Assembly: GCA_016716625.1 (NCBI GenBank)
Contig: JADJVJ010000006.1
Span: 62,001 to 126,000, forward strand
DNA: 64,000 nucleotides
Direction of reading: 5' to 3'
DNA from: Nostocoides sp.
GTDB taxonomy: Bacteria > Actinomycetota > Actinomycetes > Actinomycetales > Dermatophilaceae
Shown here: one piece after another, positions 52,638 through 61,395 of the stretch
Position numbering within the stretch: position 1 is the first letter of the stretch
Layout: each line of letters starts with the position of its first letter
Translations under genes and position numbers: made by a program
The notes under the pieces: model-generated
Databases searched by the model: none
What the model was told of the DNA's origin: nothing
Seen by the model: only the letters and a program-made list of their open reading frames with translations

Positions 52638-52723
52638 CCTAGCCTCTGCTAGCAGAGGTTAGTTTCAGAACCGAAAGATGCATCATGTGGTGCTGAAGCC
52701 AAGCTCTGGTAGCAGACCTTAGG
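52638..52723. repeat. 85-bp palindrome-flanked repeat element, copy B (intact)
   Basis: A perfect palindrome CCTCTGCTAGCAGAGG (52643-52658) is followed by a core with TTTCAGAACCGAAAGATGC and the palindrome GATGCATC. It closes with an imperfect second box, CTCTGGTAGCAGAC (52704-52717). It aligns base for base, inverted, with copy A at 14208-15406 after IS removal. Its last bases (TTA at 52719-52721) supply the stop codon of the DUF1638 gene. Confidence 0.75.
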
Positions 52724-53357
52724 TGTGCGGATGCGGCGGCTGTGAGGTGCGGACGAGGGCGACCAACGCCCGATCCAAGCCGGCAGTGCCGGTCGAGACG
52801 ACCTCGAGCGGCAGCCCGATCCGGGCGGCGGCGTCCCGGGCAAGGACCTCCAACTCGGCACGCTCCTGCGCATCGGTCGTCTGCACGAGCCAGACGACCC
52901 GCTCGTAGTGCCGGAAGTAGTCCTCCCGCAGCTCGGGGTGCCGGTCGAGACCGAGTTCCTGGATCACCGTGCGGGCAAACGAGCGCACGAGGAAGTCGGT
53001 GAGCAGATAGGTCCCGGGCTCCTGCGCGAGCAGCTCCTCGATCCGCTCCGCCCCGGCAAACACGTCATAGCAGTGCAGCCCCGGAAGGCGCGCCAGCCTC
53101 CGCCGCTCGCACAGCTCGTCGAGCGCCCCATACGTGCCACAGTCGGCATACGCCACGGCCACCCTCAGGCCGACTCCGCCCGTGGCGATCAGCTCGTCCG
53201 CCAGTCGTTCAACCTCGGCGGCAATGAGCTGCGGGGAGTTGTGCAGCAGCGGAGGCAGCGGATGGACCTCCACCGGCAGCGACTCTCGCGCGCTCCCCGC
53301 GGCGACGAGCTGGGCGATCGCGCCACAGGCGATGACCGCCACCCGAGGCTCCGCCAC
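52719..53357 (-). CDS. DUF1638 protein of the corrinoid methyltransferase cluster
   Basis: A 212-residue protein of the DUF1638 type. It starts VVVAEPRVAVIACGAIAQL and contains HPLPPLLHNSPQLIA, VAYADCGTYGALDE and a long acidic C-terminal half (ELREDYFRHYERVVWL). DUF1638 genes are often found with methylamine/betaine corrinoid methyltransferases; the role is unknown. GTG 53357 follows GAGG with good spacing, 7 bases after the activator stop, so it is the last gene of the leftward operon. Confidence 0.75.
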   Translation of the reverse strand: MAEPRVAVIACGAIAQLVAAGSARESLPVEVHPLPPLLHNSPQLIAAEVERLADELIATGGVGLRVAVAYADCGTYGALDELCERRRLARLPGLHCYDVFAGAERIEELLAQEPGTYLLTDFLVRSFARTVIQELGLDRHPELREDYFRHYERVVWLVQTTDAQERAELEVLARDAAARIGLPLEVVSTGTAGLDRALVALVRTSQPPHPHT

Positions 53358-53364
53358 GACAACC

Positions 53365-55311
53365 TCAGCCCGGGAAGGCGAGCTGGTCGACAAACCGGTC
53401 GTTGAAGTCGCTGCGATCGGAGAGCTCGACATAACGGACCTCCTCGAGGAGCGCCTGCGCCCCGGAACGTTCCCGCGCCGAGAGCAAGACCATTTTGGCC
53501 CCCTCACCGGCGACATTCCCCGCGGAGACGATCCGCAGCACCGGCACCTTGGGGACCAGACCGATCCGGACGGCGGAGGCCGCGGACAGGTAGGAGCCGA
53601 AGGACCCCGCGAGCAGCACCTGCTGGACGTCCGCAGAGGTGAGCCCGAGCTCTTCGAGAAGGAGGGTCCAGCCCGTGGAGATCGCCGCCTTGGCGAACTG
53701 GAGTTCCCGAACGTCCCGCTGCGACAACACCACACAGTCCTCGACGAGCGCCTGCGGGGTGGGCCGGTGGAGGACGAAGACTCGTTCCTCACCGATCGTC
53801 GTCAGCCGGTCTGCGAGCAGCGGTATGGCGTGTGCCGCCTGCTCGTTGGGCACGAACCGGCCGCTGGAGTCGAGTAGTCCCACTCGGGAGAGTTCGGCGA
53901 CGGCATCGACCAACCCGGAGCCGCAGAGACCGCGAGGCTCTGCCTCGGCGCCGCCGATGACCCCGAGGGTCACCGGCGCCTCCGCGGAATCCGGGTCGAG
54001 GCGGATGACCTCAATGGCTCCATCCGCGGCCCTCATTCCGCACCGGATCGCACCACCCTCGAACGCCGGCCCCGCCGGCGCAGCGGTGGCCAGAATGGTC
54101 TCGCCATCGCTGATGACGATCTCGCAGTTGGTGCCGACGTCGATGAAGACCCGGATACGTTTGTCGCGGTCGATCCCGCTGGCGAGCATCCCGGCGACGA
54201 TGTCGCCGCCGACATACGCCCCGAGGGAGGGGAAGACGTAGGCGCGGGCCCCCGGGTGAAGCTGCAGGCCAAGGTCGCGGGCAGGCAGGACAGGCCAGTC
54301 GGCGCTGACCTGGATGAAGGGGGCCACCCCCAGTGGCTCGGGATCCACTCCGAGGAGCAGCGCGGTCATCGTCGCATTGCCGGCCAGGGCGACCTCGTAG
54401 ACCTCATCGGGCTGAACCCCACCGTCGCGGCAGACCTCGTGGGCGAGTTCGGCGAGGGTGGCCTGGGCGAGGAGTTGCAGGCGCTGGAGGGCTTCGGGGT
54501 CCATCATCGTGGCGCTGATCCGGGTGATGACGTCGGCCCCGAAGGGCTGTTGTTTGTTGAGCATCGAGGCGACCGCGCACGGCGTACCGGTGCCGAGGTC
54601 GAGCAGGGTGGCCACAACCGTTGTCGTGCCGAGGTCGTAGGCGATCCCGAAGCGGCGCTCGGTGGTGTCACCGCCCTCGACATCGATGAGGGTCTCGTCA
54701 ACGATGACCGCGGTCACCTTGAAGTCGTTGTCCCGCAACACCTTCGGCAATCGACGCAAGGCGTACAGGTCAGGGTCGAGGGTGAGGTCGTCGATGGCTT
54801 CACGCAGCCGAACGAGGTCGGTACGCTGGTCGGCCAGGCTCGGGTCGGACAACTCGACGTAGCGCTTCTGGACACCCGGGCGGAGGATGACCTGTCGCCC
54901 GACCCCGACCGTCGAGGCCTTGGGGCGAGTGACCAGCGGGGGCACCTCGACGGCAAGGTCGGTCGTCGCGTGGACCAGGCAGGCCAGGCGCCAACCGTCG
55001 GCCAGCTGCTCCTCGGTGAAGGTGCGCGCATCATGGCTGGTGATCGGCGCGTGCCCGACCGTAAGCCGCACCTTGCACTTGCGGCAGGTGCCGTGACCAC
55101 CGCAGGTGGAGTCGATGGCGATCCCGTTCCAGGACGCGGCGTCGAAGAGCGACACCCCGGGCGGCACCCGCGCGGCGACTCCCGAGGGGGAGAAGCGCAA
55201 CTCGACCCGCCCGGTGCCGTCGTGGTGCTCGATCGGCGGCGCCGGCGGTCGAAGCCCTTCCCGGCGCAGATCCTCCACGCCGTCGGGTAGCGGCGTCGCG
55301 GCAGCCTCCAT
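53365..55311 (-). CDS. RACo/RamA-type ATP-dependent reductive activator of corrinoid protein
   Basis: A 648-residue protein. The N-terminal plant-type [2Fe-2S] ferredoxin domain (STCGGHGTCRKC, with a later Cys in RLACLV) is followed by an ASKHA-fold ATPase domain (GIAYDLGTTTVVATLLDLG, FIDVGTNCEIVI, LAGSFGSYLSAASAVRIGL) of the DUF4445 family. Such proteins use ATP to reduce inactive Co(II) corrinoid back to Co(I), needed whenever the methyltransferase oxidises by accident. ATG 55311 has GAGG upstream; GTG 55335 is an alternative. No extra C-terminal ferredoxin is present, unlike archaeal RamA. Confidence 0.88.
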   Translation of the reverse strand: MEAAATPLPDGVEDLRREGLRPPAPPIEHHDGTGRVELRFSPSGVAARVPPGVSLFDAASWNGIAIDSTCGGHGTCRKCKVRLTVGHAPITSHDARTFTEEQLADGWRLACLVHATTDLAVEVPPLVTRPKASTVGVGRQVILRPGVQKRYVELSDPSLADQRTDLVRLREAIDDLTLDPDLYALRRLPKVLRDNDFKVTAVIVDETLIDVEGGDTTERRFGIAYDLGTTTVVATLLDLGTGTPCAVASMLNKQQPFGADVITRISATMMDPEALQRLQLLAQATLAELAHEVCRDGGVQPDEVYEVALAGNATMTALLLGVDPEPLGVAPFIQVSADWPVLPARDLGLQLHPGARAYVFPSLGAYVGGDIVAGMLASGIDRDKRIRVFIDVGTNCEIVISDGETILATAAPAGPAFEGGAIRCGMRAADGAIEVIRLDPDSAEAPVTLGVIGGAEAEPRGLCGSGLVDAVAELSRVGLLDSSGRFVPNEQAAHAIPLLADRLTTIGEERVFVLHRPTPQALVEDCVVLSQRDVRELQFAKAAISTGWTLLLEELGLTSADVQQVLLAGSFGSYLSAASAVRIGLVPKVPVLRIVSAGNVAGEGAKMVLLSARERSGAQALLEEVRYVELSDRSDFNDRFVDQLAFPG

Positions 55312-55356
55312 CGACACCTCAGAGGATCCGGACACGACGCTTCGACCTGCCTGGTA

Positions 55357-56223
55357 CTACGCGCTGGCCCCGGCGGCCGCCTTGGCCGCCGCGTCCTTGA
55401 CGCGGAAGGCGGAGATCCACGCCATACCCCACTCGTCGTTGCCGAGCAGCAGGTCTGCGGCCCGGACGGCCTCGACGATCTGCGGCGTGCGGGCATCCAT
55501 GATGGCGCTCGTCATCCCGGCGGCCATGGCCAGCGGCAGCCAGGACGCGTTGATCGCGTGCCGGCTCGGCATCCCGAAGGAGACGTTGGACGCGCCACAG
55601 GTCTGGTTGAGACCCCACTGCGCATGAATCCGCCGGATCGTCTCGAGCGCGGTCCGCCCCACCGTGGGGTCGGCGCCGATCGGCATGGCGAGCGGATCGA
55701 TGACGATGTCGTCGATGGCGATCCCGTACTCCTCGTTGGCGACGCGAACGATCTTCTCGGTGAGCAGGATTCGCTTGTCCGCCTCCATCGGGATCTCGTC
55801 GGCATCGTTGGGCAAGGCGATGATCGCGGCATCGTACTTCTTGACCAGCGGCAGGATCGCCTCGAGCCGCTCGTCCTCGGCGGTCACCGAGTTGACCAGG
55901 GCACGACCCTGGTATGCCGCGAGGCCGGCTTCGAGCGCGCCGACCACCGAGGAGTCAATACAGATCGGCAGGTCGCAGCGCTCCTGGACGAGCCGGATGG
56001 CCCGGACCAGGAGGTCGGCCTCGTCGGTGAGTGGCACGCCCATGTTGACGTCGAGGACGTCGGCACCACCGGCGAGCTGGGCGGCGATGTCCTTCTCGAT
56101 GAGGGAGAGGTCTCCCGCCCGCAACTGCTCCTGGAAGAGCTTGCGGCCGGTGGGGTTGATCCGCTCACCGATGACGCAGAACGGCTTGTCGGAGGCGATG
56201 ACGACCTCTTTGGTCGCCGACGA
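55357..56223 (-). pseudogene. methyltetrahydrofolate:corrinoid methyltransferase (pterin-binding), 5' end missing
   Basis: The open frame reads ATKEVVIASDKPFCVIGERI near 56200, then NPTGRKLFQEQLRAGDLSL, GGADVLDVNMGVPL, ICIDSSVVGALEAGL, VNSVTAEDERL and CGASNVSFGMPSRHAINASW. This is the pterin-binding (DHPS-like) methyltransferase of MtgA/AcsE/MetH type, about 280 residues. It would move the corrinoid methyl to THF. No start codon other than TTG lies upstream, because the 5' end is fused out of frame to the truncated corrinoid gene at about 56220. Translation as written is doubtful. Confidence 0.8.
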
Positions 56224-56735
56224 AGGCCGGCCTTCTCGAGGGCGTTGATGTTGGCCTTGAACATCGGCATCGTGGTGGTGAGGAAGGCCGAGAAGCCGAC
56301 GATGTCGGGGTTGTGCTCCTGAATGGCCGCGACGAACCGCTCGGGTTTGACCTGGACACCAAGGTCGATGACCTCGAACCCGGCGCCTTCGAGCATGATG
56401 TTGACGAGGTTCTTGCCGATGTCGTGGACATCGCCCTGGACCGTACCCATGAGGAAGGTGCCGATCGTCTCGACCCCGGTGTCGGCGAGCAACGGCCGGA
56501 GCACCTCCATCGAACCGGCCATGGCCCGACCGGCGATGAGCATCTCGGGGACGAAGAAGTCGCCGCGTTCGAAGCGCGCACCAACCTCCTCCAAGGCGGG
56601 GATGAGCGCATCGAAGAGCAGCGTCCCAGGCTCCATGCCCAGATCGAGGGCCTGGTGGGTGAGGTCGAGCACGGCGGGGCCGTTGCCCGTGAGGGTCTCG
56701 TCATAGAGCCCTTTGAGGATCTCCTCGGGTGTCAT
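56222..56735 (-). pseudogene. corrinoid (B12-binding) protein, C-terminus deleted
   Basis: From ATG 56735 the protein has the helical cap (PEEILKGLYDETLTGNGPAV, FFVPEMLIAGRAM) and the Rossmann domain with the cobalt-ligand motif DVHDIGKNLV (DxHxxG) and SAFLTTTM (SxL). At NALEKAGL the family sequence stops; the expected GG motif and last 45-50 residues are absent. The frame then reads into the methyltransferase gene in the wrong register to a stop at 55884. The ATG overlaps the IclR stop as ATGA. It is the methyl carrier of the demethylation system, but this copy lacks part of the B12 pocket. Confidence 0.8.
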
Positions 56736-57508
56736 GCGGCACCAGCCTTCTCGTGGGCGAGCCTCGTCGAGAGGGCTCGGGCGTGAGCGGCGACGACGGC
56801 TCCCGTCGCCTGGAGGGAGTCGGCGAGCCGGGAGGTGGGTCCCGACAGGCCGAGGGCCGCGACGACGACGCCGTCGCGGGTCACCGGAGCGGCGACGCCG
56901 GTCAACCCGACCTCAAGCTCGTCCACCGTGGTGGCGTAGCCCCTGTCGCGGATGCCGACGAGTTGTCTCCCCAGGGCGTCACTCGTGGCGACCGTGGCAG
57001 GGGTCAGCCGCTCGAGGTCGCCCTGGGGAAGTTGCAGGGAGCGCGCGGCGTAGAGCACCTTGCCGAGCGCGGAGGCGTGCGGAGGCACGTCGATGTCGAG
57101 CCAGTTCCGCGATCCGAGATAGTAGGTGGAGTCCACCTGGGCGATCTGGACGACCGTTCCGCCGCGGGCCACCCCGAGGTTGATGGTCTCGCCGGTGAGA
57201 TCTCCGAGCGCGTGCATCGAAGCCTGGGCGGCCTCGGCGAGGGCGTCGTCGGCGGTGCGCCGCACGGCATACCCCTCGAAGAGGGCACCCGGCGCCCAGG
57301 CACCGGCGCTATCGCGGGTGAGCAGGTCAGCGCGCTCCAGGGCGGCCAGGATGCGCGAGGTCGTCGAGCGAGCCAGGCCGGTCGCGTCCGCAAGCTCGGT
57401 GAACGTCATCGGGGTCTGCGCACGCACGATCCTCGCGAGCAGGTCGGCCGCCCGGTCGATCGACTGGGTGCCGGTGCTGCCGGAGCTGCCGGTGGCGGGT
57501 GATGACAT
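56732..57508 (-). CDS. IclR family regulator of the demethylation cluster
   Basis: A 258-residue IclR protein with an N-terminal winged helix (residues about 15-75: SIDRAADLLARIV, TFTELADATGLARSTTSRIL) and effector domain (GETINLGVARGGTVVQIAQV, ALGKVLYA, ELEVGLTGVAAPV). ATG 57508 follows GAGAGGAGG. It is the first gene of the leftward operon and is divergent from the mttB-like gene, with a palindromic operator between. The ligand is probably betaine, choline or a demethylation product (inferred). Confidence 0.92.
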   Translation of the reverse strand: MSSPATGSSGSTGTQSIDRAADLLARIVRAQTPMTFTELADATGLARSTTSRILAALERADLLTRDSAGAWAPGALFEGYAVRRTADDALAEAAQASMHALGDLTGETINLGVARGGTVVQIAQVDSTYYLGSRNWLDIDVPPHASALGKVLYAARSLQLPQGDLERLTPATVATSDALGRQLVGIRDRGYATTVDELEVGLTGVAAPVTRDGVVVAALGLSGPTSRLADSLQATGAVVAAHARALSTRLAHEKAGAA

Positions 57509-57528
57509 CGGGGGCCTCCTCTCTAGCG

Positions 57529-57570
57529 CTCACGATGTGGAACTTGACTTCCACATCGTGAGGGTAGGAT
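57529..57570. promoter_or_regulatory. IclR-type palindromic operator and mttB promoter
   Basis: Arms CTCACGATGTGGAA (57529-57542) and TTCCACATCGTGAG (57549-57562) form a perfect 14-base inverted repeat with a 6-base spacer. The inner GTGGAA...TTCCAC resembles known IclR sites. On the plus strand, TTGACT (57544-57549) and TAGGAT (57565-57570) with 15 bases between are a possible promoter for the mttB-like gene, so the operator covers it. It is placed to control both divergent operons. Confidence 0.8.
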
Positions 57571-57613
57571 GTCGGCCACCCGACCGTCAACCTCACCCGG
57601 AAGGCGCCCGCCG

Positions 57614-59052
57614 ATGTTCGTCAACCGTATGCCGCGCTACGAGATCCTCTCCGAGGACGCCATGGCCAAGCTCGACGCCGGCTGGCGGCGTCTCGTGACC
57701 GAGATCGGGGTCGAGTTCATGAGCGACCGCGCGCTCGATCTCTTCCGAGCCGCCGGTCAGCGCGTCGAGGAGAACACCGTCTTCCTTGACCCCGAGTTCG
57801 TCCTCGCCCAGGTGGCCCAGGCCCCGCGCGAGTTCGACGTCCAGGCCCGCAACCCGCAGCGTTCGATACACATCGGCGGCGAACACATGGCTTTCGGCGC
57901 GGTCTATGGGCCACCGTTCGTCCGCGAGGGCGAGGTCCGGCGGGACGGCACCTTCGCCGACTACCAGAACTTCCTGCGCCTGGCCCAAACCTCGCCGGTC
58001 CTCGACAGCGCCGGCGGCGTCGTCTGCGAGCCCAACGACACCCCGCTCGACAGCCGCCACCTCGACATGAACCTCGCGCTCATGACACTCACCGACAAGA
58101 TCTACATGGGCAACGTCGTCTCCGGGACCAACGCCCGCGACACCATCGCCATGGGGGCAATCCTCTTCGGCGGCCGCGAAGCCCTCGAAGAAACCCCGTG
58201 TCGATCTCGCTGATCAACTGCAACTCCCCGCTGCGCTGGGACGACCGGATGCTCGATGCGCTCTTCGAGTACTGCGAAGCCGCTCAGCCCGTCGTCCTCA
58301 CCCCGTTCATCCTCATGGGCGCGATGTCACCGGTGACCATCCCGGCGGCTCTGGTCCAACAGATCGCGGAGGCGCTCTCCGGTATCGCCCTGGCCCAGCT
58401 CATCCGGCCCGGTTGCCCGGTCATCTTCGGGTCCTTCCTCTCCAACATCGACATGCAGTCGGGCTCGCCGACCTTCGGCACCCCCGAGTCCGGGATCGGG
58501 CTGCTCTGCACCGGACAGATCGCCCGGCACTTCGGACTGCCGTTCCCTCCGGCGGTGGGGCTGACCAGTTCGCAGGTGCCGGACGCGCAGGCCGGCTACG
58601 AGGCCCTGATGACGCTCTATCCGACCTTCCTTGCGGGGACGAACTGGGTCATGCACACCGCCGGGTGGCTCGAGGGCGGTCTCGTCGCCGGGTTCGAGAA
58701 GTTCATCATCGACGAGCAGATCGCCGAAATGCTTCAGCACCAGTTCTCCCCGCTCGAGATCGATGAGGGCACGCTCGGTTTCGACGCCCATGCGGAGGTC
58801 GGTCACGGCGGGCACTTCCTCGGCTCGATGCACACGATGGAGCGTTTCCGGACCTGCTTCTACCGGCCGTTCCTCAACTCCTCGGAGAACTACGAGCGGT
58901 GGATGCGCGGCGGCGCCCTGGACACCGCGGCCCGGGCCGCAGTCCAGGTGACCAAGCGGCTCGACGCCTACGAAGCCCCCGCCCTCGACGACGCCATCCG
59001 GGCCGAGCTGGAGGAGTACGTCACGCGTCGTCGCCGCGAGCTGGGCGACTGA
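57614..59052 (+). pseudogene. MttB-superfamily (glycine betaine-type) methyltransferase, one frameshift
   Basis: The first frame (57614 to about 58195) reads MPRYEILSEDAMAKLDAGW and GNVVSGTNARDTIAMGAILF. The second frame (from about 58198) continues SISLINCNSPLRWDDRMLDA, PVTIPAALVQQIAEALSG, SPTFGTPESGIGLL and GHGGHFLGSMHTMERF to the stop at 59052. One missing base in ACCCCGTGTCG explains the break; about 479 residues result, the usual MttB size. No in-frame amber codon is present, so it belongs to the non-pyrrolysine branch such as MtgB. It transfers a methyl group of a quaternary amine, probably glycine betaine, to the corrinoid protein. Confidence 0.85.
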
Positions 59053-60434
59053 TGGCGATCTCCGCATTTGACCTCTTCTCGGTGGGCATCGGCCCGTCGA
59101 GCTCGCACACCGTCGGCCCGATGCGCGCCGCCGCCACCTTCGTGCAGCGGCTGCGGGAGAGCGGGACCTTCGAGTCCGTATGCCGTGTGCGGGCTGAGCT
59201 CTTCGGCTCCCTTGGTGCAACGGGGCACGGTCACGGCTCGGTGAAGGCTGTCCTCCTCGGGCTCGAGGGGCAGCAGCCGGAGACCGTCTACCCCCGCGGC
59301 ACAGACGCCCACGTCGAGCAGATCAGGGACCACCAGCAACTGCGTCTGGGCGGGGACCGTCTGATCCGCTGCGTGGTCGACGAGGATGTCATCCTCCACC
59401 GCAGGACCTCGCTGCCTTTCCACGCCAACGGGATGCGCTTCTCGGCCTTCACCCAGGAGGAGCCCGCGGAGGGTGACGCACCGGCATATAGTCGTGAGTA
59501 CTACTCTGTCGGAGGCGGATTCGTTCTTGACCAGGACGAGGTCGGCGAGAATGTCATCGTTCCCGATCACACCCCGGTGAAGTTCCCGTTCACGACCGGC
59601 GAGGCTGCTCGCAACCTGCCGCGAGTCCGGCCTGCCGATCAGCGGCGTGATGATGGCCAACGAGCTGTCCTGGCGGAGCGAGGCCGAGGTGCGGCGCGGG
59701 CTGCTGCACCTCTGGGACGTCATGCAAGAGTGCGTGGACAACGGCTGCCGGACCGAGGGGGTGCTGCCCGGCGGGCTCAAGGTCATGCGGCGCGCGCCCC
59801 GACTGGCCCGCCAGCTGCGCTCCGAACACGCCGGCGACCCCCTCGCGACGATGGACTGGGTCGCGCTCTACGCCCTCGCGGTCAACGAGGAGAACGCCAG
59901 CGGCGGCCGGATCGTCACCGCCCCGACCAATGGCGCCGCCGGCATCATCCCCGCGGTCCTGCACTACTACACCCGCTGGGTTCCTGGGGCCGACGACGAC
60001 GGCGTCGTCAGCTTCCTCCTCACCGCGGCCGCGATCGGCAGCCTCTACAAGGCCAATGCGTCCATCTCGGGGGCGGAGGTCGGCTGCCAGGGCGAGGTGG
60101 GCTCGGCCTGCTCGATGGCCGCAGGAGCGCTCGCCGAGGTCCTGGGCGGAACACCCGACCAGGTGGAGAACGCGGCCGAGATCGGCATTGAGCACAACCT
60201 TGGGCTGACCTGTGACCCGGTCGGTGGCCTCGTGCAGATCCGTGTATCGAGCGCAACGCGGTCGCCTCCATCAAGGCCATCACCGCGGCCCGGATCGCCC
60301 TGCGCGGTGACGGTCAGCAGATCGTCTCGCTGGACAAGGCCATCAAGACGATGCGTGACACCGGTCGCGACATGAAGGTCAAGTACAAGGAAACCGCCCG
60401 CGGCGGGCTGGCCGTCAACGTCATCGAGTGCTGA
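59052..60434 (+). pseudogene. sdaA: L-serine dehydratase (Fe-S type), two frameshifts
   Basis: ATG 59052 overlaps the previous stop. The N-terminal SDH beta domain (FDLFSVGIGPSSSHTVGPMR, GSLGATGHGHGS) is in frame to FPFTTGEA near 59608. A two-base loss then shifts to SGVMMANELSWRSE, and the alpha domain follows with NGAAGIIPAVLHYY and cysteines CQGEVGSAC and TCDPVGG for the [4Fe-4S] cluster. A one-base loss at about 60243 (ATCCGTGTATCGAG) shifts to IERNAVASIKAITA. Restored length is about 461. It converts serine to pyruvate and ammonia, fitting the last step from betaine-derived glycine. Confidence 0.85.
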
Positions 60435-60476
60435 CGGGCGCGAACACCATCGCTGTGCCGGACCGGCAGACAGCGC

Positions 60477-60491
60477 TAGTGTTTCGCTATG
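60477..60491 (+). promoter_or_regulatory. leaderless -10 of the second IclR gene
   Basis: TAGTGT (60477-60482), six bases, ATG 60489. The second regulator thus has its own promoter inside the rightward cluster. Confidence 0.5.
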
Positions 60492-61313
60492 CGCAACCCA
60501 ACGCGTCATGCGGATCGCTACGCCGTGTCCTGGACCCCAACGGACCAGGACCGTGACACCGCCGGCACCGTGCAGTCCGTCGACCGCGCGATCACCATCC
60601 TTGAGCTGCTCGCCCGGCACGGCGTGGCCGGGGTCACTCAGCTCGCCACCGAGCTGGGGGTGCACAAGTCGACGGCCAGCCGCCTGGTCTCCGCCCTCGA
60701 GCAGCGCACCCTGGTCGAGCAGGTCGAGGACCGTGGCAAGTACCGCCTCGGTGTTGGCATCCTCCGGCTCGCCGGCGCCACCACGGCACGGCTCGACCTG
60801 GTCCAGGAGGCCCGGCCGCTGTGCCGCCGCCTGGCCGTGACCACCGGCGAGACCGTCAACCTGGCTGTGCTCTCCGGCGGTGCGGCGCTCTACATCGACC
60901 AGGTCGCGGGCGCCTCCACGCTCAGCTCGTACAACTGGGTAGGCCAGCACGTCCCGCTGCATGCCACGAGCAATGGCAAGGCGTTGCTCAGCGAGCTCGC
61001 CGAGCCCGACCTCACCCGCACCCTCGGCGAGCTCACGGCATACACGCCCTCCACCATCACCGAGCGGAACCGGCTGGACCGCGAGCTGGCCGCAGTCCGT
61101 GAGCACGGATACGCCATGGCGACCGACGAGCTCGACGTCGGGCTGACCGCTGTGGCGGCGCCCGTGCGGGACGCCCACGGTGAGGTCGTGGCCTCGGTCA
61201 GCGTCTCGGGGCCGAGCTTCCGGTTCACTCCGGAGCGCATCAGCCAGCTCCTTCCCGACCTCCGCCGAGCCGTCGACGACCTGTCGGCGGCGATGGGATA
61301 TCGCGCCCCTTGA
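60489..61313 (+). CDS. IclR family regulator of the choline oxidation genes
   Basis: A 274-residue IclR protein with a winged helix after an N-terminal extension of about 28 residues (VQSVDRAITILELLARHG, THE-type helix ATELGVHKSTASRLV). The effector domain includes GETVNLAVLSGGAALYIDQV, NGKALLSELAEPDL and ELDVGLTAVAAPV. It sits directly upstream of betB-betA on the same strand. The betB promoter region carries GTTGCGCAAC-type repeats, a likely target. It shares the family, but little close sequence, with the first IclR. Confidence 0.92.
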   Translation: MRNPTRHADRYAVSWTPTDQDRDTAGTVQSVDRAITILELLARHGVAGVTQLATELGVHKSTASRLVSALEQRTLVEQVEDRGKYRLGVGILRLAGATTARLDLVQEARPLCRRLAVTTGETVNLAVLSGGAALYIDQVAGASTLSSYNWVGQHVPLHATSNGKALLSELAEPDLTRTLGELTAYTPSTITERNRLDRELAAVREHGYAMATDELDVGLTAVAAPVRDAHGEVVASVSVSGPSFRFTPERISQLLPDLRRAVDDLSAAMGYRAP

Positions 61314-61341
61314 CCTTCGCGCGCCCCACCAGGGATGCTGA

Positions 61342-61381
61342 GCGTTGCGCATCACACAGTAAGTTGCGCAACACGCAACGC
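61342..61381. promoter_or_regulatory. repeated TTGCGCAA-type operator upstream of betB
   Basis: GCGTTGCG (61342-61349) and CGCAACGC (61374-61381) form an inverted repeat around a central perfect palindrome GTTGCGCAAC (61363-61372). This gives three half-site clusters in 40 bases, directly before the betB ribosome binding site. A similar TGCGCAAC occurs at the start of the second IclR gene (60490). It is a candidate regulator site. Confidence 0.6.
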
Positions 61382-61395
61382 ACTCGGAGGTGACC

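Noticed and set aside
55884..56221. C-terminal extension of the corrinoid protein to 283 residues
   Set aside because: After residue about 171 the frame is antisense in character and overlaps the methyltransferase sequence; it is out-of-frame readthrough.
57614..59052. Pyrrolysine-containing MttB
   Set aside because: No in-frame TAG occurs; the break is a frameshift, and the protein fits the non-pyrrolysine branch.
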